A stretch of 9,701 nt of DNA from Lachnospiraceae bacterium (GCA_017523185.1 JAFWXB010000216.1:1-9701), one strand, 5' to 3'. Shown: positions 1 to 7,574, counted from the stretch's first letter. The notes: generated from the letters alone by a model not told the origin. Numbers and translations are program-made.

Positions 1-404
1 CTACGGATAAAAATAATTTCATTACCGACCAAATCTTTATATGTATCATCTTTTTCATTTTCTAAATCATATAAAATAAGTTCCGATTCCGGTACCGGAA
101 TCATGTGACTAATTCTTAATGTACCTTTTAACTCTTTTTCACCTTTAGAATTCTTTACTACAATTCGAATAATTGGGACAATACTCTTTTTAATTACCTT
201 TTGTTCTCCTGCTATCTGATAATCAGATTCTTTGGGTGATGACATTGGAACATAATAATTATATTTACCTAGCTTTAATACAATACCTATATACTTCCTT
301 GTATGCGTTCTACTGTCAATTTTGTTTGAATATACATTCGGTTCTTCTTTACGCAAATATTCTATGTATTCATCCGAAACACTATATATCTTTAGTTCTT
401 CCAT
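1..404 (-). CDS. toxN: Type III toxin-antitoxin toxin, ToxN/AbiQ family endoribonuclease (partial, 3' end off window)
   Basis: Starts at the ATG at 404-402 with a strong GGAGGT ribosome binding site at 413-408. The frame stays open for 134 codons to the window edge; family members are about 170 residues, so only the C-terminus is missing. Recognisable family blocks are an N-terminal Y-I-E-Y-L segment (residues 13-17), RKYIGIVL (36-43), YYVPMSSPK (50-58, with the conserved serine region at S55/S56) and MIPVP (101-105), followed by a YKDLV..EIIFIR block (122-134). Known family role: a cytoplasmic, sequence-specific RNase that is inactive while bound to its own repeat RNA and is released on phage infection, causing abortive infection or growth arrest. 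Context is decisive: directly upstream lie two tandem repeats and a terminator, the standard type III layout. Residue blocks favour the ToxN/AbiQ branch over TenpN or CptN, by recall rather than alignment. Confidence 0.9.
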   Translation of the reverse strand, partial: MEELKIYSVSDEYIEYLRKEEPNVYSNKIDSRTHTRKYIGIVLKLGKYNYYVPMSSPKESDYQIAGEQKVIKKSIVPIIRIVVKNSKGEKELKGTLRISHMIPVPESELILYDLENEKDDTYKDLVGNEIIFIR

Positions 405-421
405 TTGACCTCCGAACTTGT

Positions 422-447
422 AAAAAAATAGGGAGCTATATGCTCCC
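422..447 (-). terminator. Intrinsic terminator between antitoxin RNA and toxin gene
   Basis: On the minus strand the hairpin is GGGAGC, loop ATATA, GCTCCC (447-431), followed by TATTTTTTTA (430-421). The toxin start codon is only 18 nt past the U-tract, so toxin expression must depend on read-through, as in characterised type III systems. The left arm GGGAG resembles the start of a further repeat unit after a 2-nt insertion, so the terminator may have grown out of a truncated third repeat. Confidence 0.88.
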
Positions 448-449
448 TT

Positions 450-525
450 GAGTTTAAAATCTCCCACTTATTGGCAGGGACTCTCCCGAGTTTAAAATCT
501 TCCACTTATTGGCAGGAACTCTCCC
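450..525 (-). repeat. Two 38-nt tandem repeats (antitoxin units)
   Basis: The units occupy 450-487 and 488-525, head to tail with no spacer, and differ at two positions only: 463 C versus 501 T, and 479 G versus 517 A (plus strand). Read as RNA on the minus strand, each unit can form a 4-bp stem: 480-477 with 465-462 in one unit and 518-515 with 503-500 in the other, around an 11-nt loop UGCCAAUAAGU. The two variable positions pair with each other, so a C-G pair in one unit is a U-A pair in the other. Each unit carries an A-rich UUUUAAAC stretch, a plausible toxin cut region by analogy with ToxI. Confidence 0.92.
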
Positions 526-549
526 GAAGATAGTTTACTATCTATCATT

Positions 550-578
550 ATTATATGCAATATATAATCAAAAATCAA
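550..578 (-). promoter_or_regulatory. Promoter for the antitoxin RNA/toxin operon
   Basis: On the minus strand, TTGATT (578-573) and a perfect TATAAT (555-550) are separated by 17 bp. The predicted start is near 543. A small inverted repeat, GATAGT-TT-ACTATC (529-542), sits at the extreme 5' end of the transcript and may be a 5' stem or an operator. The promoter lies just beyond the stop codon of the small gene at 586-774, and no terminator is visible between them, so read-through from upstream is possible. Confidence 0.75.
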
Positions 579-585
579 TATATCT

Positions 586-774
586 TTATTTTTTTACATA
601 ATATCCATTCGAAATCCGTCTATCTACTGTTTTTGCACTAACTCCTTTACTTAAATCAATAGTTGCTTGTCTATAATTCGTTCCTTTTGGTGCCGGAGTT
701 ATACAAGCTTCACTAATAATTTTAAATAATAACCAACCAAATCCGATAATTACTAATAAAATTCCTTCTACCAT
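586..774 (-). CDS. Small single-pass membrane protein, function unknown (62 aa)
   Basis: Not recognised. Residues 5-20 form a hydrophobic segment (ILLVIIGFGWLLFKII), followed by a polar tail with YRQATIDLSKGVSAKTVDRR and a basic end NGYYVKK, so a membrane anchor with a C-terminal soluble tail is likely. The ATG at 774 is preceded by AGGAAGG about 12 nt upstream, a rather long spacing. It starts 17 nt after the stop of the upstream small gene, so the two are probably co-transcribed. Both proteins share the string LVIIGF in the membrane segment, either from common descent or simply hydrophobic convergence. It lies between the hsd operon and the toxin-antitoxin promoter on the same strand. It may be accessory to either system or ordinary mobile-element cargo; nothing in the sequence decides this. 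Confidence 0.6.
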   Translation of the reverse strand: MVEGILLVIIGFGWLLFKIISEACITPAPKGTNYRQATIDLSKGVSAKTVDRRISNGYYVKK

Positions 775-791
775 ATCAATACCACACCTTC

Positions 792-974
792 CTATTTTGT
801 TCTCTTTCCATCATATTTCTTTCCGTCACTTGTATATCTGCATCCTGTACTACTCCAATAGGTATCATAATTATTTTTTCTTGCCCAATCTCTCATTTGT
901 GCATCCTCATTTGCTTCTTTCATCATTGGAATAATCCACACAATAATAAATCCTATAATAACTAAAAATCCCAT
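792..974 (-). CDS. Small single-pass membrane protein, function unknown (60 aa)
   Basis: Not recognised. An N-terminal hydrophobic stretch (residues 3-16, FLVIIGFIIVWIIP) is followed by an acidic/basic helix-like part (KEANEDAQMRDWARKN) and a polar tail with YWSSTGCRYTSDGKKYDGK. The tail is rich in aromatic, glycine and lysine residues, as in small proteins often carried on clostridial mobile elements (general impression only). The ATG at 974 has AGAGGT upstream (about 6 nt spacing), a good ribosome binding site that supports translation. It is first of a probable two-gene unit with 586-774. No second membrane segment or catalytic motif is visible. Confidence 0.62.
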   Translation of the reverse strand: MGFLVIIGFIIVWIIPMMKEANEDAQMRDWARKNNYDTYWSSTGCRYTSDGKKYDGKRTK

Positions 975-1012
975 ATTTTACCTCTACTTTCTTGTGCTAT
1001 TGTTTTCTTGTT

Positions 1013-1041
1013 AATTTAATTCTACTACTTCTTATGTCCAA
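1013..1041 (-). promoter_or_regulatory. Possible promoter for the two small membrane protein genes
   Basis: On the minus strand, TTGGAC (1041-1036) and TAAATT (1018-1013) are 17 bp apart, placing a start near 1006, about 32 nt before the ATG at 974. Both boxes are imperfect. A short inverted repeat, ACGTT-TCT-AACGT (1066-1078), lies upstream and could be an operator. No convincing terminator for hsdR is visible between 975 and 1130. Confidence 0.3.
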
Positions 1042-1130
1042 TATATAGTACTCATTATCTTTTTGACGTTTCTAACGTTTTTTAGATTAATTGTAACATT
1101 TCCCTCTTTTATATTAATCCAACAATTGAG

Positions 1131-4100
1131 CTAAGCAATTTCTTCTGAATTTCTCTTAATATCCGCTATTACATCCATAATACGTTTAGCAGTTCCCATA
1201 TCATCTTTAAATAGTGATGTAATACTTCCTACAGAACGGAATGGTTCTTCCATTAATACCTTATTATCATCAATATTTCCATTAGCAACAATATAATCAA
1301 CGATTAATCTTACAAATCGTATCTGATTAATATTTAAGCGTTCTTCTGACAGGAATTCACTAAATGCTTCATTTACTACTTCTCTATCAACACCAACAAT
1401 ATTTCGCACTAATCTTCCTATTGGTGTATCTCCATATTCTTTAATATAATCTGTTTTCGAACCAAGTTCTTCCCATAAAATCTTTTCTAAGATCTTTAAA
1501 TCACCTTCCGTAAGCTTTTTATTATTACGAAGCTTATAAACAGATATATTATTACTATGTTCTTTTAAATAGAATTCTACTTTCTTACGGTAATTCTTAA
1601 GTTCATTAATGTTAAAGATTGCTTCACCTTCTGTTTCTGAAATAAATTCATCACCATAATTTACGTAGTAAACCTTTCTAACAGCTTTATCTAAATACTG
1701 AAGTAAATCTCTTAACGCACTTCTAACATTATCTAATTCAAAAACATTTACACCATTCCAAAATTCCTGTGTTTGAACCTTTTCAATCACACTTCTTTGA
1801 GCTAAAACCTGTGGAATTGTATACTTATTAGATAATCTTTCTGCTGTATCCGTAACAATCTTAATAGGTTTATTAATGTTTTTACTCTGAATTAAACCAA
1901 GCTGAATACTAAACATTAAATGGTCAAATCTTCTCGCAAGTTCATTATCTTTGGTTGGTTTTGCTAACGGTGAAATATGTTCTTTGATTTCTGAAATTTC
2001 CATAGTTTCAAGGTTCTTCCAGTTATTTAAATCACGATATTTTTCAACAAATCTAAAATGCATCTTTGTTAAGAAACTATTATCGTTCAAATCACATACT
2101 TCTCTATGTAATTCACTTACTAATTTTGCCCTATAACCAACATATTTTTCATCTGTTGTATACTTAGCAACTTGTAATTCTCTACAAATTAAAGCTTTCG
2201 TATTAAATATCTTTTCTGCTAATGTTTCCTGTATTCCACTTTGACTACCATTTTTATTAACTCTGAAATACTCAAAGTTATTACAGAAATCAAAGATTAA
2301 GAATCTTTCCTTATCAATACCTTCACCAAGTAAGTCAGGACAAAGTCTTGTTCCACGACCTATCATCTGCCAGAACTTAGCAAAGCTCTTTACTCTCTTA
2401 AAAAATACTAAGTTTAAGATCTCCGGAATATCTATACCGGTATCTAACATATCTACTGATACTGCTATTTGTGGCATTTTCTCTTTAATACTAAATTCAT
2501 CAATTAAAGAATCAGCATAATTAATACTATAATCAATCTGCTTTATGAAATCGCCACCATATTCAGGGAATAACTTAGTAAATCTTTCCACTATAGCTTC
2601 TGCATGTAATCTATTTTTTGCAAAGATAATTGTTTTACCTAACTTATCTCCACCTTCAACTTTAAGTCCCTTTTCCATTAATTCTTTAAGAACTTTATCA
2701 ATGGTATCTTGATTAAATAACCAAGTATTGATAGCAGAACTGGAAATATCTTCATCTACACTTTCATCTGCTTCAAAAGTTTCATCAAAATCCTCTTTTT
2801 CTTCTTCTGATAAATCATTGTAATGAATACCATCTTCAAGAATTTTAGATTTGTATTCTAATGTTGAATAACTTACCAAGTATCCTTCTTCTACTGCTGT
2901 TTCTAATTCATAAGCAAAAGTAGGCACTCCTCTTTCCAAATCAAAGATACCATAGGTATTTCTATCTATTTCATTCTTTGGTGTTGCTGTCATACCAAGC
3001 AACATTCCATCAAAATATTCAAAGATTTCCTGATATTTCTTATAAATTGAACGATGTGCTTCATCACAAATAATCAAATCAAAATGTCCTGGGGTAAATA
3101 ATTTCCCACCAAACTCATTTTTTCTACTATCGATAGCATTCATCATTGTTGGATATGTAGAGAAAATCATTCTACTATGTTCAGGTTCATCCTTTCCTTC
3201 ACATAAATTACAACATGATAAATCATCTAATAGCTTAGAATAACTGTTCTTTGCTTGTTTTACTAAGGCAGTTCTATCAGCTAAGAATAAGATGTTTTTT
3301 ACATAATTATGTCTTCTTAAAACATCTACAATACTGATACTAACCCTTGTCTTACCTGATCCTGTAGCCTGAACAAGCAGCATTTTTCTATGTTTATTAT
3401 CAATAGCATCACAAACAGACGTAACTGCTTCTTTCTGATACGGTCTATTTGTAATAGTGTCTTTAATTTCAATACTCTCTAATGGAATTCTTTGCTTTCT
3501 TCGATCAACTTCTAATTGAAGTTCATCTTGGGTAAAGAATCCATAAACTATTCTTCTTGGATATCCTACATAATCATTTGTGTAGAAAATATCAAATCCA
3601 TTTGTAGTAAAGATTAATGGTCTTTGATTATATTCGTTTTGTAAGCAATCTGCATATAATTTAGCCTGCTGACTTCCTACAACTGTATCCACAGAAGCCT
3701 TTTTTGCTTCAACTACTGCTAAAGGTTTTCTATCTTTGCCCCATAATACATAATCAACATATCCTATTCCTGTATTATTAGGCATTCCCTTAACTGGTTC
3801 TTCTACAGAACAGTTATTTCCAATAATCCAACCAGCTTCTTGAAGAGCTATATCAATATATCTCTTACGTGTTTCAGCTTCACTTATCTTATCAACATGG
3901 AATTCTCTTGTTTCCGTATGAAGTTTACGTTCTTCAGCCATTTGCTTACGTAAATCTTCATTTTCTTTAATAATTTGTTCTAATTTCTTATCTTTACTGG
4001 ATAAATTATCATAAAGCTCTTTAAGTTCTTCTGCTTTTACTCTCTTTTCTGTTCCCAAAGCTAATAAAGATTCATCAAATGACTTTTCTTTATAATCTTT

Positions 4101-4481
4101 GGAATAAGAATAATCAATCCAATCACAAAACTCATATAAATCTCTAAGTGAAGTTACTGCTGTATCACGTTTAATCTTACTATTAGTATGAACAGCCATA
4201 TTACCAACACGAATTACATACTTAAGCATGGGAAACAAACGTGGTTCAATAATGTTCCTAAAGGTTGTTTCATGAACCAAGCTTGATAAATTATCCCTAT
4301 ACGGAATTTGAAGGTCTGCATCATAGGAATATACAAATCGTACAGCTAATTCCAATGCTCTTCTACATAGAATTGCACATGTAGATGGAGATATTGCTAT
4401 ACTCTTTTCAGCTTCTACTGATTGTAATGCAAAACTCTTATATTCTTCTTTCTTTAATAGGTAATCAAAATTAGTTTTCAT
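1131..4481 (-). CDS. hsdR: Type I restriction enzyme R subunit (HsdR), DEAH-box translocase/nuclease
   Basis: This 1116-residue protein is full length for HsdR. Domains in order: a DUF4145-like N-terminal region (about 10-120); a charged coiled coil (about 145-200); the HSDR_N PD-(D/E)xK nuclease, with GYVDYVLWG (D243) and VVEAKK (E258, K260) and a downstream QQAKLYA motif near 271; then a superfamily 2 helicase with QATGSGKT (371-378), DEAH (473-476), MTAT (497-500), a VDMLDTGIDIP block (676-686) and QMIGRGTR (705-712); finally a C-terminal helical region that binds the methylase core. It uses ATP to pull DNA past the bound complex and cuts far from the recognition site when that site is unmethylated. 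The start at 4481 has GAGGA about 9 nt upstream. It is last in the hsdM-hsdS-hsdR operon, 150 nt after hsdS. All key motifs are intact, so it should be active. Confidence 0.97.
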   Translation of the reverse strand: MKTNFDYLLKKEEYKSFALQSVEAEKSIAISPSTCAILCRRALELAVRFVYSYDADLQIPYRDNLSSLVHETTFRNIIEPRLFPMLKYVIRVGNMAVHTNSKIKRDTAVTSLRDLYEFCDWIDYSYSKDYKEKSFDESLLALGTEKRVKAEELKELYDNLSSKDKKLEQIIKENEDLRKQMAEERKLHTETREFHVDKISEAETRKRYIDIALQEAGWIIGNNCSVEEPVKGMPNNTGIGYVDYVLWGKDRKPLAVVEAKKASVDTVVGSQQAKLYADCLQNEYNQRPLIFTTNGFDIFYTNDYVGYPRRIVYGFFTQDELQLEVDRRKQRIPLESIEIKDTITNRPYQKEAVTSVCDAIDNKHRKMLLVQATGSGKTRVSISIVDVLRRHNYVKNILFLADRTALVKQAKNSYSKLLDDLSCCNLCEGKDEPEHSRMIFSTYPTMMNAIDSRKNEFGGKLFTPGHFDLIICDEAHRSIYKKYQEIFEYFDGMLLGMTATPKNEIDRNTYGIFDLERGVPTFAYELETAVEEGYLVSYSTLEYKSKILEDGIHYNDLSEEEKEDFDETFEADESVDEDISSSAINTWLFNQDTIDKVLKELMEKGLKVEGGDKLGKTIIFAKNRLHAEAIVERFTKLFPEYGGDFIKQIDYSINYADSLIDEFSIKEKMPQIAVSVDMLDTGIDIPEILNLVFFKRVKSFAKFWQMIGRGTRLCPDLLGEGIDKERFLIFDFCNNFEYFRVNKNGSQSGIQETLAEKIFNTKALICRELQVAKYTTDEKYVGYRAKLVSELHREVCDLNDNSFLTKMHFRFVEKYRDLNNWKNLETMEISEIKEHISPLAKPTKDNELARRFDHLMFSIQLGLIQSKNINKPIKIVTDTAERLSNKYTIPQVLAQRSVIEKVQTQEFWNGVNVFELDNVRSALRDLLQYLDKAVRKVYYVNYGDEFISETEGEAIFNINELKNYRKKVEFYLKEHSNNISVYKLRNNKKLTEGDLKILEKILWEELGSKTDYIKEYGDTPIGRLVRNIVGVDREVVNEAFSEFLSEERLNINQIRFVRLIVDYIVANGNIDDNKVLMEEPFRSVGSITSLFKDDMGTAKRIMDVIADIKRNSEEIA

Positions 4482-4631
4482 ATCTGTTCATCCTCTTTTG
4501 TAAAGATATTAAACTTCATACTTATATTTTCCTTTTTATACAGCCCATAAATAGTAATGTTCCTTACTTCTTTCTGCTATATAAAAGGAAAAAGGATTTG
4601 CTTGATAGCATTAGTTAGAAAAAAATATTAA

Positions 4632-5834
4632 TTAGCCAAAATACTGTTGCATTAATGAATCCATTAATTTCTGCGTTTCTTCTAATGATTTCTGTACTTT
4701 AAATTTTGATTTGTCGACTTGTTCAACAAATTTTTCAAAATTAATTTGTTGTTCTATTAATGGTAACATAATTGATAATTCTGCAATATCTTGCAAACTC
4801 AAATTAGCTCTACCTGTATCAGATTTCATAGAATTATACATCATTTGTGCTTTTTCAGAATTAAGATAATTCAACAAATATTTATTACTAATTCTTTTAT
4901 CTTTTACTCTGACCAATGCAGCAGCTTGATTCATATTCGCTTTACAATCTAAATTAAACTGTGCAGCTCTTCCTATAGAAGCACCAACAATATTAATAAG
5001 AAAATCTCCTTTATAAAGTATAGAACGCTTTTGTTTTTCATTAAATCCATCTTCAATGTATTTAGGTGAAGATAAATCTATATATCCTTCTCTAACATTT
5101 TCACTAGTAATAAAAAGTGTTTGTGAACTATCTTCTGTATAGGAAAACCCTTGCCAACTTGGTGACGCTCCCTTTGTTATTAATTCACTCAACTCACCCA
5201 AAGATACAATCGGTAAGTTTTTGGGATTTGTTACTGGGTCTCCAAACATCTCTACAAATCGGGATTTGATGAGATTATCAAGTTCTCCTAATTCTTTCAC
5301 TCTTTGTTTTTTTATTCTAATTACTCGTTTAAATAAATCTGCAATATATGTCTTTTCTTCTTCATTTCTCATAAGAACTGGTGTATTAAGAATATCTTTT
5401 TTACTTACATTTAATTGAACTCCTCCACCAGCAAACCTTTTCAAATAAGAACGTACCTTAGGACTTTGTAATGCTAATTTTAAATAATCTGCATTTACTC
5501 CACTTTTAATAAATCTTAATCTACCCACACGCTGATTTAGTAATACATTATATCCTTTTGTGTTTACAACCGTTGGAACACCAAGAATTTTAGGGTCACC
5601 AGCCATATCTGTCATTGCAATAATCAAGTCACCATCATTTAATAAATAATCTTTATATTTTTCTGCATATTCATCAGGTAAATATTTTGAACTATACATA
5701 ATATCAAATGAACCATCAGGTCTTATATTACTCATTCTACAATTCAATGTATTTGAATTTTCTACATAATCATCTGACTTAAAAGCATATCCATTATCTA
5801 AATCACAAATATCTTTCAAATATATTTGTTCCAT
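4632..5834 (-). CDS. hsdS: Type I restriction-modification specificity subunit (HsdS)
   Basis: This 400-residue protein has the two-fold HsdS layout. TRD1 (about 1-155) opens with LKDICDLDNGYAFKSDDY. It is followed by a conserved central helix (about 157-200, ending in LIKSRFVEMFGDP), TRD2 (about 205-362, with SELITKGASPSWQGFSY and GASIGRAAQFN) and a C-terminal conserved helix ending LMDSLMQQYFG. Each TRD reads one half of a split DNA target, and the two helices set the spacing and dock HsdM. The start at 5834 has GGAG five bases upstream and lies 28 nt after the hsdM stop, so the genes are translated from one mRNA. The target sequence cannot be predicted by eye. No second hsdS or hsdS fragment lies in the window, so there is no sign of shuffling here. 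Confidence 0.95.
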   Translation of the reverse strand: MEQIYLKDICDLDNGYAFKSDDYVENSNTLNCRMSNIRPDGSFDIMYSSKYLPDEYAEKYKDYLLNDGDLIIAMTDMAGDPKILGVPTVVNTKGYNVLLNQRVGRLRFIKSGVNADYLKLALQSPKVRSYLKRFAGGGVQLNVSKKDILNTPVLMRNEEEKTYIADLFKRVIRIKKQRVKELGELDNLIKSRFVEMFGDPVTNPKNLPIVSLGELSELITKGASPSWQGFSYTEDSSQTLFITSENVREGYIDLSSPKYIEDGFNEKQKRSILYKGDFLINIVGASIGRAAQFNLDCKANMNQAAALVRVKDKRISNKYLLNYLNSEKAQMMYNSMKSDTGRANLSLQDIAELSIMLPLIEQQINFEKFVEQVDKSKFKVQKSLEETQKLMDSLMQQYFG

Positions 5835-5862
5835 TACTCCATCTCCACAAATCTAAATTTAT

Positions 5863-7323
5863 TTATAATCCAAGTAAATTCTTTAATTCAGCTAATTCTT
5901 TCTGAATATCAGTTTCAATCTGTTCAATCTTTCCAATAATTACTTCAGTTGGTTCATATTCAACCTTTTCATATACAACTTCTTTGTATTTATTAATGGA
6001 TAAATCGTAATCATTAGCTACAATATCTTCTACTGGTACAAAGAAGCTCTGTTCTGTTCTTGCTCTATCAGTTTCAGCTTCTAGATTATTAAATCTAGCA
6101 ACAATATCAGGAATATCGTTTTCTTTAACTTCCTGTCTCTTATCATCTAAGCTAAATCCATCAGCTTTCATATCATAGAACCATACTTTATCTGTTCCAC
6201 CTGAACCTGTCTTAGTAAAGATAAGAATAGCTGTTGATACTCCTGCATATGGTTTAAATACACCACTTGGCATTGAAATAACTGCTTCAAGTTTGTTATT
6301 ATCAAGAATTTCTTTTCTAATTTGTTTATGAGCATTACTACTTCCAAACAATACTCCATCAGGAACAATAACAGCTGCTCTTCCACCTTTTTTTAAAATA
6401 CGTAAGAATAAAGCCAAGAAAAGAAGTTCTGTTTTCTTTGTTTTAGTTACCTTTAATAAATCAGATGATACACCTTCATAGTCTAAACTTCCTTTGAATG
6501 GTGGATTTGCTAATACTAATGTATATTTTTCATTATCTGTATTATCTTCTGATAAACTATCTCTATAGGAAATATTTGGATTATCTACACCATGTAAAAG
6601 CATATTCATGGCACCAATACGAAGCATGGTTCTATCCATATCATTTCCAAAGAACATGTTATTGTTAAAATGGTCTCTTAGTTTAGCATTCAAGAACATA
6701 TCAGGATGATTTTCACGTAAATACTGCTGTGCTTCAATTAAGAACCCTGCACTACCCATAGCTGGGTCAATAATAATATCTTCAGGCTGTGGTTTTACTA
6801 AATCAACCATCATTCTAATAATATGTCTAGGGGTTCTAAACTGACCATTTGTACCAGCTGTTGCTACTTTTGATAACAAATATTCATATAAATCCCCTTT
6901 GGAATCCATATCATCAAGTTCTAATTTATCAATTCCGTCTACAATTTTTGAAAACATGGCTGCTGTTGGAATTTTAAAAATAGCATCACCCATATATTTA
7001 GAATAAGCTGAATCACCATCTGCATGAAGATTCTTAATAAATGAAAATACTCCATTTGCAACTAAATCATACATTTCTTCAGCTGAACCTAAATTTTTAA
7101 ACTTACTCCATCTATATCTCTGACAATCTTCAGGAAACATACTTTCAAATGGTACACCTAAGAAATTAGCTTCATTTTCTTTTGTAGTTTCTACTTCATC
7201 CAATTGTTTGATAAATAATAGATATGTGAATTGTTCAATAACATCCAATGGATTAGTAATACCACCTGTCCAAAATGTTTCCCATATTTTATCAACTTTA
7301 TTTCTTAATTCACCTGTAATCAT
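5863..7323 (-). CDS. hsdM: Type I restriction-modification DNA methyltransferase subunit (HsdM)
   Basis: This 486-residue N6-adenine methyltransferase transfers a methyl group from S-adenosylmethionine to adenines in the site chosen by HsdS. The N-terminal HsdM domain spans about 1-145. The conserved GQFRTPRHIIR segment (160-170) precedes SAM-binding motif I DPAMGSAGFL (186-195), and catalytic motif IV NPPF is at 273-276. VPDGVLFG, typical of the family, lies further on. The C-terminus (about 450-486) is a helical, coiled-coil-like segment. The start at 7323 has AAGGAAA about 10 nt upstream. It is first in the operon, followed 28 nt later by hsdS. Motifs and length are normal, so it should be a working enzyme; an M2S complex alone would methylate DNA even without HsdR. 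Confidence 0.97.
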   Translation of the reverse strand: MITGELRNKVDKIWETFWTGGITNPLDVIEQFTYLLFIKQLDEVETTKENEANFLGVPFESMFPEDCQRYRWSKFKNLGSAEEMYDLVANGVFSFIKNLHADGDSAYSKYMGDAIFKIPTAAMFSKIVDGIDKLELDDMDSKGDLYEYLLSKVATAGTNGQFRTPRHIIRMMVDLVKPQPEDIIIDPAMGSAGFLIEAQQYLRENHPDMFLNAKLRDHFNNNMFFGNDMDRTMLRIGAMNMLLHGVDNPNISYRDSLSEDNTDNEKYTLVLANPPFKGSLDYEGVSSDLLKVTKTKKTELLFLALFLRILKKGGRAAVIVPDGVLFGSSNAHKQIRKEILDNNKLEAVISMPSGVFKPYAGVSTAILIFTKTGSGGTDKVWFYDMKADGFSLDDKRQEVKENDIPDIVARFNNLEAETDRARTEQSFFVPVEDIVANDYDLSINKYKEVVYEKVEYEPTEVIIGKIEQIETDIQKELAELKNLLGL

Positions 7324-7370
7324 TTGTATATTTCCTTTCTACAATCATCGTAGTTTATATTTAAAAGTTT

Positions 7371-7376
7371 ATCATA
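7371..7376 (-). promoter_or_regulatory. Candidate -10 element for the hsdMSR operon
   Basis: On the minus strand GATATGATAAACT contains TATGAT (7376-7371), a good clostridial -10, giving a start near 7364 and a leader of about 40 nt. The -35 region 17 bp upstream (TGATAA) is poor, so the promoter may be weak or activator-dependent. The assignment rests on position and one box only. Confidence 0.35.
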
Positions 7377-7464
7377 TCCCTTTTAGAATTTCATTATCAT
7401 TTCTCATAATTCTATGCTATAGTTAGATTTTTGAAATCAATAACTTCATCAAGAGCAATACTAC

Positions 7465-7492
7465 TTGTTAAATTTAGAATATTTGATATAAT
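7465..7492 (+). promoter_or_regulatory. Promoter for a short leader or small RNA
   Basis: TTGTTA (7465-7470) and a perfect TATAAT (7487-7492) are separated by 16 bp, with a predicted start near 7499. The transcript would meet a strong terminator after about 75 nt, so either a small RNA is made or read-through feeds the genes at 7762 and 8191. Confidence 0.55.
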
Positions 7493-7523
7493 AAATATAA
7501 TTAAATATTAAGGACAGTTAAAA

Positions 7524-7574
7524 AAGCAAATCAACACCCCAAATGACATAGGGGTTTTATTTGCTTATTTTTTT
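7524..7574 (+). terminator. Strong, probably bidirectional intrinsic terminator
   Basis: The left arm (7524-7540, beginning AAGCAAAT and ending CACCCC) pairs with the right arm (7551-7566, GGGGTTTT then ATTTGCTT), with one mismatch and one bulge around a 10-nt loop. A T-run follows on the plus strand (7568-7574) and six A's precede the stem (7520-7525), giving a U-tract on the minus strand as well. It lies between divergent genes, where no ordinary gene end needs it. It could insulate the hsd operon from the integrase module, act as an attenuator, or end a small RNA. Confidence 0.85.

Larger units (their letters stand above)
422..543 (-). ncRNA. toxI: Type III antitoxin RNA (ToxI/AntiQ-like)
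   Basis: This non-coding stretch lies between a good promoter (573-550) and an intrinsic terminator (447-422), immediately upstream of the toxin gene. It contains two 38-nt tandem repeats plus the beginning of a third. Known role of such RNAs: each repeat is cut out by the toxin, folds as a pseudoknot and holds the toxin in an inactive RNA-protein complex. The leaky terminator sets an excess of antitoxin RNA over toxin mRNA. The predicted transcription start is about 543, seven bases after the -10 box. The repeat number (about 2.1) is low compared with ToxI (5.5 repeats of 36 nt) and near AntiQ (2.8 repeats of 35 nt). The exact ends are inferred, not seen. Confidence 0.85.

Noticed and set aside
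236..451. Plus-strand reading frame over the toxin start and terminator
   Set aside because: It is antisense to the toxin gene, has no ribosome binding site and has low-complexity composition.
450..525. Tandem repeats as a CRISPR array
   Set aside because: The two units abut with no spacers, and they sit between a promoter and a toxin gene in a type III antitoxin layout.
4575..4610. TGCTAT/ATAGCA inverted repeat after hsdS as a terminator
   Set aside because: The stem is only 6 bp with a 24-nt loop and no U-tract follows on the transcribed strand.
5307..5313. A7 tract inside hsdS as a phase-variation switch
   Set aside because: Seven A's are ordinary in this A+T-rich DNA (a similar run lies in hsdM near 6378-6384), and the frame is intact.
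7412..7510. Minus-strand open stretch upstream of hsdM ending SSIALDEVIDFKNLTIA as a gene remnant
   Set aside because: It has about 30 codons, no start codon and no recognisable family. It may be a broken gene end, but chance is as likely.
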